Part shown: piece after piece, positions 1 through 7,684 of the stretch
Position numbering within the stretch: the first letter of the stretch is position 1
Layout: every line of letters starts with the position of its first letter
DNA from: an uncultured Muribaculum sp.
Lineage (GTDB): Bacteria; Bacteroidota; Bacteroidia; Bacteroidales; Muribaculaceae
Length of the DNA: 14,632 bases
Direction: 5' to 3'
Assembly: GCA_947573015.1 (NCBI GenBank)
Contig: CANPDS010000025.1
Location: 1 to 14,632 of the forward strand
Position numbers and translations under genes: made by a program
The notes under the pieces: model-generated
The model's input: the letters and a program-made list of their open reading frames with translations, nothing else
What the model was told of the DNA's origin: nothing
The model's database searches: none

Positions 1-388
1 TGGTGCGTTGCACATTCTCGATAGTCTTGAACGATTCAAGATGCTGCTCGCCGACAGCTGTTATTATGCCCATATGAGGATGCACAAGATCGCATATCTC
101 CTTGATGTCTCCAATATTCTTGGCACCCATCTCGCATATGAAAATCTCGGTATATGGCTTCATCATCTCTCGCACAGTACGTATCACACCCATAGTGGTA
201 TTATAGCTACCTGGGGTCATAAGCACATTCCATTGCTCTTGCAGTATGCGGTTGAGATAATGTTTGGTAGAGGTTTTTCCATAACTTCCGGTAATGCCGA
301 TCACCTTAAGCCCCGTCATAGAGTGGAGTATGCGCGCTGCATCGTCGTAATATCCTTTGTTGATCCTTGCTTCAACAGACGAGCACAT
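1..388 (-). CDS. MurF-like Mur ligase, ATP-binding part (partial, runs off left edge)
   Basis: This reading frame continues past position 1 and encodes the N-terminal part of the central domain of a Mur ligase related to MurF, which joins a dipeptide to a UDP-MurNAc-peptide or similar substrate with ATP. Counting from the ATG at 388, the P-loop GITGSYGKTST is at residues 31-41. The acidic EMGAK motif is near 86-90, and VGEQHLESF, the Mur-ligase histidine region, is at 112-120. No stop interrupts the 129 visible codons. The residues just before the P-loop (INKGYYDDAARIL) match the linker that, in membrane-anchored MurF paralogues, follows a block of transmembrane helices. That block is found here in the previous gene (372-833) but in another frame, with a 17-nt overlap. 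The ATG at 388 may therefore be a true start of a separate gene or just an internal Met of a frameshifted one. The family call is firm; the exact substrate and the start are not. Confidence 0.85.
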   Translation of the reverse strand, partial: MCSSVEARINKGYYDDAARILHSMTGLKVIGITGSYGKTSTKHYLNRILQEQWNVLMTPGSYNTTMGVIRTVREMMKPYTEIFICEMGAKNIGDIKEICDLVHPHMGIITAVGEQHLESFKTIENVQRT

Positions 389-833
389 GGCTAAGCAGAT
401 ACAGCGCCACCATGAATGCAAGCATAAACACAGGATGACCCGACAGAAACCATGCGCCGACACAGCAGATCAACGCGATACCGACAGCAACTCCATAGAT
501 GCGACGGGCGCGCGGAGTCCACACAAGCGGTTTTTTATATGTAGCGGTGGAGAGTTTGAGAATGTTGAATATGAAGAGCAGAAGGGCACATGCGCATGAC
601 AGCGTCAGTCCGGCATTCGGAAACAGCATCAGAAAAAACACAATCAAAGCTGCCAGACGCAACCATGAAGTAGTGTCGCCCGACGTGCGCAGCCAACGCA
701 TATAACGCTCGTTGCGGTAACTGTTCTGCTGCATCATCATCAGGTCGCGCTTCAACTCCATCAGAAGATTGACTGCCCCAGCCGTAACGCATACGGCGAG
801 CATTATTATTATAAATGTGTCTATGCACTCCAT
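372..833 (-). CDS. N-terminal membrane segment of the Mur ligase (frame-split)
   Basis: A 153-residue protein with about five hydrophobic segments (roughly residues 6-24, 59-77, 78-95, 111-129 and 133-150). Between the first two is a basic stretch, QQNSYRNERYMRWLR, and before the fourth is KKPLVWTPRARR. From memory, both resemble the membrane-anchored N-terminus of MurF-like ligases in gut Firmicutes and Bacteroidetes. It ends in TGA at 372-374, exactly where such proteins pass into the ATP-binding domain, and that domain continues in the +1 frame (1-388). The simplest reading is one gene broken by a small indel; overlapping separate subunits are possible. It starts 73 nt after the hydrolase stop with no recognisable TAnnTTTG promoter between, so it is probably cotranscribed with the hydrolase. 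The membrane topology is inferred from hydrophobicity only. Confidence 0.75.
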   Translation of the reverse strand: MECIDTFIIIMLAVCVTAGAVNLLMELKRDLMMMQQNSYRNERYMRWLRTSGDTTSWLRLAALIVFFLMLFPNAGLTLSCACALLLFIFNILKLSTATYKKPLVWTPRARRIYGVAVGIALICCVGAWFLSGHPVFMLAFMVALYLLSHVLVC

Positions 834-906
834 TATCAGTAAGTGTCAGTTTAGTTTATCTTTATTATGGCTGTCCTAAAATAATCCTGAACAACAATCT
901 AAAAAC

Positions 907-1677
907 TTATTTAACGGAAATAAAATTGCGGAGCACCGCCGCAAACTGTATAGGACGGTCGAGGAAACTGTAGTGGCCCGCGCCCGGATAGCTTACCAAA
1001 CCGGCATCAGGAATATGGCTCTCCATATATTTCGCATCGGCCAGCGGAGTGGCCGTATCCTCCTCGCCCCATATGAGCAGAGTGGGACATTTTATCATGG
1101 GCATGCAGTGTCTGAGATCTTCGTTGACCACACGGCTCAGCACCGCTCGCATGCGTGGGGATGCATTAGCGTAATCCGATGATCCGGCTTTAGCACGCTT
1201 GTGGTCAAGTATCTCCTCGGCTCCGGACTTTCCATGAAGCAGATATAACAACCGTTTCATGGCCTTGAAAGTATACACTTTCCAATAATATTTCAATGAT
1301 CTACGGGGCTTGATGCCTGCGGCATCCACAAGTATCAGACGCTCCACATCGTGATGGCGCGATGCATAGAGTATGCCCACACGTCCACCAAACGAATGTC
1401 CGAGAAGCGCCGGACGCTGAATACCTTCATTGGCAACCACAGCCTCCAGACAACCGGTGTATTCTTCAACGCCCCATACTGCTGGGGGTTCCGACGACTT
1501 GCCATGACCGGGGAAATCGATGTTGATGACTTTCCGTCCACATTCCAGTGCGACACGCTCTACCGAGGCAAGAGTGGTGGTATTACACCCCCAACCATGC
1601 ATCAGCACAATCGCCGGCCCCTCACCAGTCACGGTGTAGGACACACGGGCACCTTCATGTTCTATCTGCTTTTCCAT
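907..1677 (-). CDS. alpha/beta-fold hydrolase
   Basis: A 256-residue serine hydrolase of the alpha/beta fold with all expected landmarks. Numbered from the ATG at 1677, the oxyanion-hole motif HGWG is near 27-30, and the nucleophile elbow GHSFGG has Ser95. The acid is Asp207 in WGEEDTATPL, and the base is His235 in GAGHYSF. There is no signal peptide, so it is probably cytoplasmic. An in-frame ATG at 1707 would add ten residues, but it lies inside or upstream of a good -7 element (TAACTTTG, 1696-1703). That makes 1677 the better start, with a leader of about 13 nt. It is the first gene of a probable operon with the membrane-anchored Mur ligase downstream, so its substrate may be a cell-wall precursor or fragment; this is inference from context. 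The family is broad (esterases, peptidases, C-C hydrolases) and the sequence does not fix the reaction. Confidence 0.9.
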   Translation of the reverse strand: MEKQIEHEGARVSYTVTGEGPAIVLMHGWGCNTTTLASVERVALECGRKVINIDFPGHGKSSEPPAVWGVEEYTGCLEAVVANEGIQRPALLGHSFGGRVGILYASRHHDVERLILVDAAGIKPRRSLKYYWKVYTFKAMKRLLYLLHGKSGAEEILDHKRAKAGSSDYANASPRMRAVLSRVVNEDLRHCMPMIKCPTLLIWGEEDTATPLADAKYMESHIPDAGLVSYPGAGHYSFLDRPIQFAAVLRNFISVK

Positions 1678-1695
1678 GCTTGATATTTTCTTCTG

Positions 1696-1703
1696 CAAAG
1701 TTA
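1696..1703 (-). promoter_or_regulatory. -7 promoter element of the hydrolase/Mur ligase unit
   Basis: The minus strand reads TAACTTTGCA, matching the Bacteroidetes sigma-ABfr -7 consensus TAnnTTTG. Transcription would start near 1690, about 13 nt before the ATG at 1677. No convincing -33 TTG is found about 20 nt upstream. Confidence 0.55.
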
Positions 1704-1841
1704 GCATTTACCATCGGATTACCCTATCCTTTCTGGTCTTGTTTAAGAGTGTGTCTAAAAATAAATTCTCATACCCCGCGGCCACAGGTTGCATCGAGCC
1801 TGTTAATAACATCATCCGATTATCAACCGTAAAACACACGT

Positions 1842-1869
1842 CAGCCCGGCCATCGATATGGCCGGGCTG
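1842..1869 (-). terminator. hairpin terminator after the histone-H1-like gene
   Basis: A perfect 12-bp inverted repeat, CAGCCCGGCCAT / ATGGCCGGGCTG, with a 4-nt loop (CGAT) lies 25 nt past the stop at 1895. On the minus strand it is followed by a short T-rich run (tgtgtttta); the plus-strand side has none. This fits termination of the minus-strand histone gene, separating it from the hydrolase unit downstream. Confidence 0.75.
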
Positions 1870-1894
1870 TGATAAGATACAGAGTTGATATGCC

Positions 1895-2071
1895 TTATTT
1901 CTTTGCAGCCTCAAGAGAAGCCTTGCGGAACTCTTTCATGAGTTTCTCCAGTTCGAGAGACACCTTACGTGCACGGGCACCAGCAGCCTTGTTGCCATTC
2001 TCTACCTGTGATTCTGCTTCCTTTTTGAATGCCTCGTAAAGAGAGGCTGCTTTCTCTACTAATGTTTTCAT
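1895..2071 (-). CDS. histone H1-like small basic protein
   Basis: A 58-residue protein starting MKTLVEKAASLYEAFKKEA and ending KASLEAAKK. It is rich in Lys, Ala and Glu, with a central NGNKAAGARARKVSLELEKL segment, and it is predicted to be almost wholly helical. Size and pattern match the short histone-H1-like (Hc1-type) proteins common in Bacteroidetes, which are annotated as DNA-binding nucleoid proteins by similarity to eukaryotic and chlamydial H1 tails. The net charge is only moderately basic, so strong DNA binding is not obvious from the sequence. The gene is monocistronic, with a full promoter 46 nt upstream (2117-2147) and a hairpin terminator 25 nt downstream (1842-1869). The dedicated promoter and terminator suggest independent and perhaps abundant expression. 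Confidence 0.85.
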   Translation of the reverse strand: MKTLVEKAASLYEAFKKEAESQVENGNKAAGARARKVSLELEKLMKEFRKASLEAAKK

Positions 2072-2116
2072 TTTAATTGGTGGAACTTTAATAAGGTTAA
2101 TAAAATTATCTTGTCA

Positions 2117-2147
2117 CAAAACTAAGAAAAGATTTCTTAATTCGCAA
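2117..2147 (-). promoter_or_regulatory. promoter of the histone-H1-like gene
   Basis: The minus strand has a -7 element TAGTTTTG (2117-2124) preceded, after exactly 20 nt, by TTG (2145-2147). This fits the Bacteroidetes -33/-7 arrangement. The predicted start near 2111 gives a leader of about 40 nt before the ATG at 2071. Confidence 0.65.
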
Positions 2148-2218
2148 CATTTTACGCTCCTATTCGCCCCATTATAGTTAAAAAAGCTTAACTTATATCA
2201 ATTTTTTATCCACTTGAT

Positions 2219-4183
2219 CTATTTGTGCGTTTGTGAGCGGCCGCTATAGGTAAATGTCATCAACGCCTGATCGCGTTTCTGCTCCTCACCTCCCATATGA
2301 TCCTTAACTGAACGGTCAATACGCGTCAGCAGTTCCCGGGCTGTAAGATGCGGATAATTCGCCATTATAATAGTCACCATATGATACAGGGTGTAATCCG
2401 TATATGCCGCACCACCGCCATTGGTAGCATTAATGATACCATCGGTAAAGAACACCATACGCGCCCCAACCTCGAGCTGTACGGATGTAGGACGGCACTC
2501 TTCCATCACATCTACTCCAAGCGGAAGCGCCGATGAGCCCGGAAGGAATTCCGTCATACCGTCAGGTCGCACAAGCAGCGGTGCATTGTGAGAGGCATTC
2601 GCATAAGTGAGGATACCGGTAGAAAGATTGAGCGCACCAACAAACACGGTAGACCGGACATCAGCCTGGGGACTATCACGCAATACATCGGCCATAGCCT
2701 TTATTGTCACCTCAGGCATCTGTTCGGAAGATATAGCCGAACGGAACACAGAGCGTATGGCAGTCATCAGCAGTGATGTCGAGACACCACCATCGCCCGA
2801 TACCGTGCCTATGCAGAAATGAAACACTCCGTCGGCAATCATGAAGTCGTAGAAATCGCCCCCGATATTCCTCGACGTGCGTAACATGGCATATACATCG
2901 ATACCATCACCACCGGCGGTTGTGGGGAAAGTGCGAGGGATAGTATTCTTCTGTATGCCATGTGCGATATCAAGCTCGCTCTGTATGCGGGCCTGATCTA
3001 CAGTAGACTGTTTGAGCGTCGAAACATACTCCGCAAGCGATTGCTGCATATGGTCGATAGCATCGGTAAGGGTGCGCATGCTGTCATTACCCGACACGTG
3101 GGGCAATGGCGCCGAGAAATCGCCACGTGCGATTCTGTAAGCAGCTTTTGTCAGATCATCAAGCGAACGTGTGCTACGTTTTATCACATACCTAAGCACC
3201 ACAAGAAGTATTATCAGGCCTACAAGAAGCACCATCATGGTATATGTGGTTATGGTACCTATATGCTTTATCACCTCTTCATATGGGCTTACCGTACCCA
3301 CCGACCATCCTGTGCGCCCGAGTGTGGTATAATTGACCAAAGTCTCTTCTCCCCGGAGCAGACGATGATCATATCCGGTCTTTCCGGCAAGCATATCATG
3401 GCCAAACTGGCGGGTGCTTTCGCTCTGTATCGAATCGGCAAATGAAAATATCGTCTCGTTGAGTATCAGATTGCGTTTGGGATGATAGATAAATGTGCCG
3501 TCACGGCTAAGCACAAAAGAATAGCTGCCGGGGTATGGACTGAGCGTGGACACATCCTTCGAAAAACTTTCAAGCGACATATCCGCCGTCATTACCGCAA
3601 ACACATTGCCATTCTCATCAAAAAGAGGTATGGCATATGTTACCATCATCACATCGCCGCCACCATCATCATAATATGGCTCAGACCATACAGGCTCCCG
3701 TTGTTCCTTGGCATGCATGTACCAGTCCATGTTGAAATAGTCGTATTCCTTGCCGCCGAGATATTTCGCCACCGGCTTATTGCCAAGTGTACGCGTGACA
3801 TAAGGCATGAAATACTCCCCTTTATCGGGATAGTAGTACGGTTCGAAAGCAAGAGCACCTCCAGCTATCAACGAGTCGGAGAGGGCCCACTTCCTTACCA
3901 CGCTCATAAGGCTGTCGGGATGATCAAGCTGCGCCACAAGAAACGGTTCATGATGCTTCAATGTATTCTCGACCGTGATGATACGCTCATTTATCTTGTG
4001 TGCGAGGTCATTAAGCAGCAAGCCGGTATAGCGTTGGCCAATCTCCTCCTCACGCTCCATACCATAGGTGTGAAACATAAACGCGATTCCTCCGAAGGTG
4101 ACAAGAATCAGGACTGTCGTCCACAGGTAGAGGCGTGTAGAGAAGTCAAGAACGATTTTTGGTATACGTATCTTCATGAGCAC
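2219..4183 (-). CDS. dCache-HAMP-PP2C (SpoIIE/RsbU-type) membrane sensor phosphatase, altered active site
   Basis: A 654-residue membrane sensor. It has a first transmembrane helix at about 17-38 and an extracytoplasmic dCache-like ligand domain at about 40-305 (WYMHAKEQREPVWSEPYYD near 154-172). A second helix follows at about 312-333, then HAMP at about 334-388. The signalling helix ELDIAHGIQKNTIP lies at 403-416, and the SpoIIE/RsbU PP2C domain at about 430-645. Such proteins dephosphorylate anti-sigma-factor antagonists in partner-switching pathways. GGDFYD (441-446), NASHNAP (529-535) and TDGIINATN (580-588) are kept. The usual metal-binding Asp of IGDVSGKG is Thr460 (IGTVSGDGG, with one extra residue), and the C-terminal DD(I/M)T motif reads RDQA (637-640). 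Catalysis may be weakened or lost. It is a single gene with its own probable promoter (4208-4215). Start 4183 or the ATG at 4177 are both possible. No partner kinase or antagonist gene is seen nearby. Confidence 0.9.
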   Translation of the reverse strand: MLMKIRIPKIVLDFSTRLYLWTTVLILVTFGGIAFMFHTYGMEREEEIGQRYTGLLLNDLAHKINERIITVENTLKHHEPFLVAQLDHPDSLMSVVRKWALSDSLIAGGALAFEPYYYPDKGEYFMPYVTRTLGNKPVAKYLGGKEYDYFNMDWYMHAKEQREPVWSEPYYDDGGGDVMMVTYAIPLFDENGNVFAVMTADMSLESFSKDVSTLSPYPGSYSFVLSRDGTFIYHPKRNLILNETIFSFADSIQSESTRQFGHDMLAGKTGYDHRLLRGEETLVNYTTLGRTGWSVGTVSPYEEVIKHIGTITTYTMMVLLVGLIILLVVLRYVIKRSTRSLDDLTKAAYRIARGDFSAPLPHVSGNDSMRTLTDAIDHMQQSLAEYVSTLKQSTVDQARIQSELDIAHGIQKNTIPRTFPTTAGGDGIDVYAMLRTSRNIGGDFYDFMIADGVFHFCIGTVSGDGGVSTSLLMTAIRSVFRSAISSEQMPEVTIKAMADVLRDSPQADVRSTVFVGALNLSTGILTYANASHNAPLLVRPDGMTEFLPGSSALPLGVDVMEECRPTSVQLEVGARMVFFTDGIINATNGGGAAYTDYTLYHMVTIIMANYPHLTARELLTRIDRSVKDHMGGEEQKRDQALMTFTYSGRSQTHK

Positions 4184-4207
4184 ATATATGAGTCAGGCTT
4201 TCATGTG

Positions 4208-4215
4208 CAAATATA
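4208..4215 (-). promoter_or_regulatory. -7 promoter element of the PP2C sensor gene
   Basis: The minus strand reads TATATTTGCA, a match to TAnnTTTG, 24 nt before the ATG at 4183. Transcription would start near 4202. No clear -33 element is visible; a near-copy (CATATTTG) lies just upstream. Confidence 0.5.
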
Positions 4216-4280
4216 CACAAATATGCATCATATTGTACCGTCAGACCAATAAATTATTTTACCGGCAGCCGGCAGTGAAA

Positions 4281-5846
4281 TTATTTCAATGTTGCAGCAA
4301 GGGCCGAGGCACAACGCTCGCCGTCAACGGCTGCCGAGACAATACCTCCGGCATAACCGGCACCTTCACCACATGGATAAAGACCGGTAACACCTACATG
4401 GACAAGAGTATCAGTATCCCGCGGCACCCTTACGGGCGACGAAGTGCGGGTCTCACACCCTATCAGCACAGCATCGTTGGTGAGAAATCCGCGCTGTTTG
4501 CGCCCGAACTCAGCAAATCCACGCTGCAAACGTCTGGATATCTCAGGAGGAAGGAGCCGGTCGACACGCGCGCAATGTATGCCTGGAGCGTAGGAGGTAT
4601 CAGGAAGCGACTTTGAGCCTTTCCCGTCGACAAAGTCGTCCATGCGCTGGGCCGGTGCATTCTGAGAGCCGCCATCCTCACTGAAAAATGCACGCTCTAT
4701 GCGTTCCTGATAGCGCATCATCTTAAGCGGACCGGCACCATCCATATCATCGACATCCTCGGGGAGCACCTCTACCACCATACCAGAATTGGCCCAGCGT
4801 GTGCCGCGTGAAGAGGGCGACATACCGTTGACTACAAGTTGACCCGGACCGCTGGCAGCAGGTATAATAAATCCACCGGGGCACATGCAGAATGAATATA
4901 CGGCACGATCGTCAATACGTGTAAGCATGGAATACTCCGCAGCAGGAAGCCAGCGGCCCCGGCCATCAGGAGAATGGTACTGTATACAGTCGATAAGATG
5001 CTGAGGATGCTCCAGACGCACACCTATGGCAAGACCTTTAGGCTCAACCTCTATGCCGTCGGCGAAAAGTGACTCATACACATCACGTGCCGAATGGCCT
5101 GTAGCAAGAATCACAGGGCCATCGACAGTATCTCCAGTGGAAGTGAGCACACCAGTCACCGCACCATCCTCGACCACAAGTCGCACCACTTTAGTATTGA
5201 AACGCACTTCACCGCCGCAGTTCTCTATAGTATGGCGTATCGATTTGATTACCTCAGGCAGCCTGTCGGTGCCGATATGGGGATGAGCATCCACGAGAAT
5301 GTCTTCCGACGCTCCATGCTGCCATAATACGGTCAGCACCTTATCTACATTGCCACGCTTCTTGCTGCGGGTATAAAGCTTGCCGTCGGAATAGGCTCCT
5401 GCGCCACCTTCGCCAAAACAATAGTTGGAATCCGGATCCACAACACCCTCACGCGATATGCGGGCCATGTCGCGACGACGCGAATCGACATCCTTTCCAC
5501 GTTCGAGCAATATCGGCTTAATACCAAGCTCTATAAGACGCAAGGCTGCAAACAGGCCGGCTGGTCCGGCACCAACCACCACTGCAGCAGGGGCATCATC
5601 CGGCAGGGGTTTGTACTCCACAGGATCAGCTATGGACATGCTCTCCGGAAGTTCGTCGAGATAGAGACGCACACGCACATTCACCATCACCCTGCGCTGA
5701 CGTGCATCAATACTACGGCGCACGATCTTAATGGCTTTAACACGCGAGGCTTCAATATGTGCGGCTTTTACAGCTTCCGCTTTCAGCAACGTATCCGGCT
5801 GTCCGGCGACTGCCGGCACTACCCTCAAATCTATATCCTGAATCAT
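4281..5846 (-). CDS. FAD-dependent oxidoreductase of the COG2509 family
   Basis: A 521-residue predicted cytoplasmic flavoprotein. Residues 1-65 form a basic N-terminal domain typical of this family. The dinucleotide-binding loop VVVGAGPAGLFAALR is at 89-103, ending at an acidic residue (LLERGKD, Glu115) that would bind the FAD ribose. A conserved NYCFGEGGAGAYSDGKLYTR segment follows at 141-160. The second nucleotide-binding segment near the C-terminus, YPCGEGAGYAGGIVSAA, is also present. Length and layout match the full-length family, often annotated as NAD(P)/FAD-dependent oxidoreductase or FixC-like dehydrogenase, whose substrate is unknown. It begins 10 nt after the MATE gene with no promoter between, so the two are an operon. 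No truncation is seen. Whether the exporter and the flavoenzyme act on one compound cannot be told from sequence. Confidence 0.9.
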   Translation of the reverse strand: MIQDIDLRVVPAVAGQPDTLLKAEAVKAAHIEASRVKAIKIVRRSIDARQRRVMVNVRVRLYLDELPESMSIADPVEYKPLPDDAPAAVVVGAGPAGLFAALRLIELGIKPILLERGKDVDSRRRDMARISREGVVDPDSNYCFGEGGAGAYSDGKLYTRSKKRGNVDKVLTVLWQHGASEDILVDAHPHIGTDRLPEVIKSIRHTIENCGGEVRFNTKVVRLVVEDGAVTGVLTSTGDTVDGPVILATGHSARDVYESLFADGIEVEPKGLAIGVRLEHPQHLIDCIQYHSPDGRGRWLPAAEYSMLTRIDDRAVYSFCMCPGGFIIPAASGPGQLVVNGMSPSSRGTRWANSGMVVEVLPEDVDDMDGAGPLKMMRYQERIERAFFSEDGGSQNAPAQRMDDFVDGKGSKSLPDTSYAPGIHCARVDRLLPPEISRRLQRGFAEFGRKQRGFLTNDAVLIGCETRTSSPVRVPRDTDTLVHVGVTGLYPCGEGAGYAGGIVSAAVDGERCASALAATLK

Positions 5847-5856
5847 GTATGAATCA

Positions 5857-7281
5857 CTATTTAATAGGTTGTTCTATAGGGGATAATCCCTTGAAATGAC
5901 GGTTGAGACGGCGCATCATGACAAGCATCGTCACCATCGCCACGATAAAGGCTATAAGATCGGAACCGCACAAAGAGGCCCACACACCCTTAACGCCGAA
6001 ATAACGCGGTAATATAAGCAGCAACGGCAGAAGAAACAGAAGCTGACGTGTTAGCGAGAGGAATATCGAGATCTGCGGCTTTCCGATCGATTGGAAGAAA
6101 TTCTGTATCACGATCTGCGCCCCTACTACCGGGAAGAATATGAAATATATCCTGAACCCATCGCGTGCGATAGTGGTGAGAGTGGCATCATCGGTAAACA
6201 TTCCGCTTATAGTATCGGGGAATGATTCGGTGATGGCAAAGCCCATTAGCGTGATGCCGACCCCGATCCATATACCTATATATAATGTACGCTTCACACG
6301 GTCCCATTTATCGGCACCGTAATTGAAACCGAGGATCGGCTGCATACCCTGGGTGACACCAAACACCACCATTACGAAAAACATCGACGTACGGTTGATA
6401 ATACCATAAGCTCCTACGCCAAGATTTGAGTTGGCACCTCCGTAATCAAGCAACGCACGGTTGATGAATACCACAACAACACACGCGCACACATTCATAA
6501 GAAATGGCGAGAGCCCAATGGAATAGATGCGCTTTATAATCGATGGAGCGAGCCAGCGGTTGCCACGCTTGAAATGTATGAAACTCTTCTTCGACATGAA
6601 GTGAGAGAGCACCCATATGAAAGCCGCCGTCTGTGCGCAGATTGTAGCCGTGGCCGCTCCGGCGATACCCCAGTCAAAGACAAAAATAAACAAAGGTGCC
6701 AGAACGACATTCACGGCAACGGATAGGAGCGCCGACACCATGGCTTTCTTTGGATAGCCTGTAGCACGCATCAGATTATTAAGCCCGATGAATACATATG
6801 TTATCGGTGTGCCGTAAAGAATGATGCGCATGAATTCACGGGCATACCCTATCGTCTCTGGAGTGGCACCGAAAAAGAGCAGTATGTCATCAAGGAAAAT
6901 CAGCGTGAGACCACCGAAAACTACGGAATGGATCAGACAGAGCACCATCACATTGTTGACACAGTCGGTGGCTCGGCTCTCATTTTTCTGCCCCATGAAA
7001 ATAGAGCTGATAGTTGCGCCACCTACAGCAATAAGCGTTACAAACGCAACCACAAGATTCATCAGCGGAAAAGTGATGGCCAGACCGGCTATCGCCATAG
7101 GCCCCACTCCGTGGCCTATAAATATACTGTCGATGATATTGTATAGCGACACGGCCACACTCGCGATAATGGCTGGCACTGAGTACTGCACCAGCAGACG
7201 GCTGATTGAGGAGGTGCCGAGCGTAAGCGGGCTGGATGATACGGATGATGATGTTTTTTTACTGTCGTCAGACATATTCAT
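5857..7281 (-). CDS. MATE family efflux transporter
   Basis: A 474-residue multidrug and toxic compound extrusion protein with about twelve hydrophobic segments and no interruption. The first half carries the characteristic SVPAIIASVAVSLYNIIDSI region (about 34-53), followed by IGHGVG, and then NLMRATGYPKKA (about 165-176). The second half has the matching GYNYG-like GFNYGADKW and FFQSIGKP motifs. It resembles the MepA-like branch, which exports cationic or aromatic compounds using Na+ or H+ gradients; the substrate here is unknown. The serine-rich first 25 residues are a cytoplasmic extension. The start may be the ATG at 7281 or the one at 7275. The -7 element at 7296-7303 gives a very short leader for either. 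It is the first gene of a two-gene unit with the FAD protein. Confidence 0.93.
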   Translation of the reverse strand: MNMSDDSKKTSSSVSSSPLTLGTSSISRLLVQYSVPAIIASVAVSLYNIIDSIFIGHGVGPMAIAGLAITFPLMNLVVAFVTLIAVGGATISSIFMGQKNESRATDCVNNVMVLCLIHSVVFGGLTLIFLDDILLFFGATPETIGYAREFMRIILYGTPITYVFIGLNNLMRATGYPKKAMVSALLSVAVNVVLAPLFIFVFDWGIAGAATATICAQTAAFIWVLSHFMSKKSFIHFKRGNRWLAPSIIKRIYSIGLSPFLMNVCACVVVVFINRALLDYGGANSNLGVGAYGIINRTSMFFVMVVFGVTQGMQPILGFNYGADKWDRVKRTLYIGIWIGVGITLMGFAITESFPDTISGMFTDDATLTTIARDGFRIYFIFFPVVGAQIVIQNFFQSIGKPQISIFLSLTRQLLFLLPLLLILPRYFGVKGVWASLCGSDLIAFIVAMVTMLVMMRRLNRHFKGLSPIEQPIK

Positions 7282-7295
7282 GTTTTATTTAAGTA

Positions 7296-7303
7296 CAAAG
7301 TTA
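7296..7303 (-). promoter_or_regulatory. -7 promoter element of the MATE/FAD-protein unit
   Basis: The minus strand reads TAACTTTG, identical to the element before the alpha/beta hydrolase. Transcription would start near 7290, leaving about 9 nt before the ATG at 7281 or 15 nt before the ATG at 7275. No -33 TTG is seen at the expected distance. Confidence 0.5.
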
Positions 7304-7459
7304 AAAAATATTTTCCGACATCATTAATTATATGTATAAGCAGATACCAAATCCACACATTCACCTATATTCAACCTATTTTTTACTATTTTTTGAGTAT
7401 TTGATGAACTTTTAGTTAACAACATCGTTGTGTCAGATAGTGGATTATTTCACTGAAAA

Positions 7460-7491
7460 TTTGTTTATTTAACAGTTTTTACTTATTTTTG
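7460..7491 (+). promoter_or_regulatory. promoter of the lipoprotein/OmpA unit
   Basis: TTTG at 7460-7463, exactly 20 nt, then TATTTTTG at 7484-7491. This is an almost textbook Bacteroidetes -33/-7 pair and the best in the window. The predicted start near 7498 leaves a 5' leader of about 187 nt before the ATG at 7685. Confidence 0.75.
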
Positions 7492-7684
7492 CCGAATCGT
7501 TGTCATTAGGCCCAATTCTCTCCTACCACGAAACATTGCTCATCTGCACGCAGTTAGCATATACCATGCATTTCAATGCTCACGATACCGCCACGACAGA
7601 CATACGACAAAAGACACACCATACAACTGAAAATAATCATAACGACAAGACAAATTTTTACCAAAATCAATATTCACTTTCAAG

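Larger units (their letters stand above)
7282..7684. other. divergent intergenic region
   Basis: An AT-rich stretch between the minus-strand MATE unit and the plus-strand lipoprotein unit. It holds the MATE -7 element (7296-7303), the lipoprotein promoter (7460-7491) and a leader of about 187 nt. I see no RNA gene or protein gene with supporting evidence in 7304-7459. A short frame in the leader (7566-7688) is treated under findings. Confidence 0.7.

Noticed and set aside
8..394. A 128-codon plus-strand frame at the left edge
   Set aside because: It lies opposite the Mur ligase P-loop region, whose motifs are unmistakable on the minus strand.
1678..1707. Upstream ATG at 1707 as the start of the alpha/beta hydrolase
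   Set aside because: It sits at or before the TAACTTTG element, so it would not be in the predicted transcript. The extra ten residues do not add to the fold.
1745..1765. GAGTGTGTCTAAAAATAAA, which recalls the end of some insertion sequences
   Set aside because: No matching inverted end, target duplication or transposase remnant is seen in the window.
3482..4252. A 256-codon open frame on the plus strand opposite the sensor domain
   Set aside because: Its His/Ile/Arg-rich composition is typical of a shadow frame. The opposite strand encodes a clear dCache-HAMP-PP2C protein.
4262..4272. Short palindrome CCGGCAGCCGG just after the FAD protein gene as a terminator
   Set aside because: The stem is only 4-5 bp with a minimal loop, and what follows on the minus strand is A/T-mixed rather than a T-run. 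It is too weak to call.
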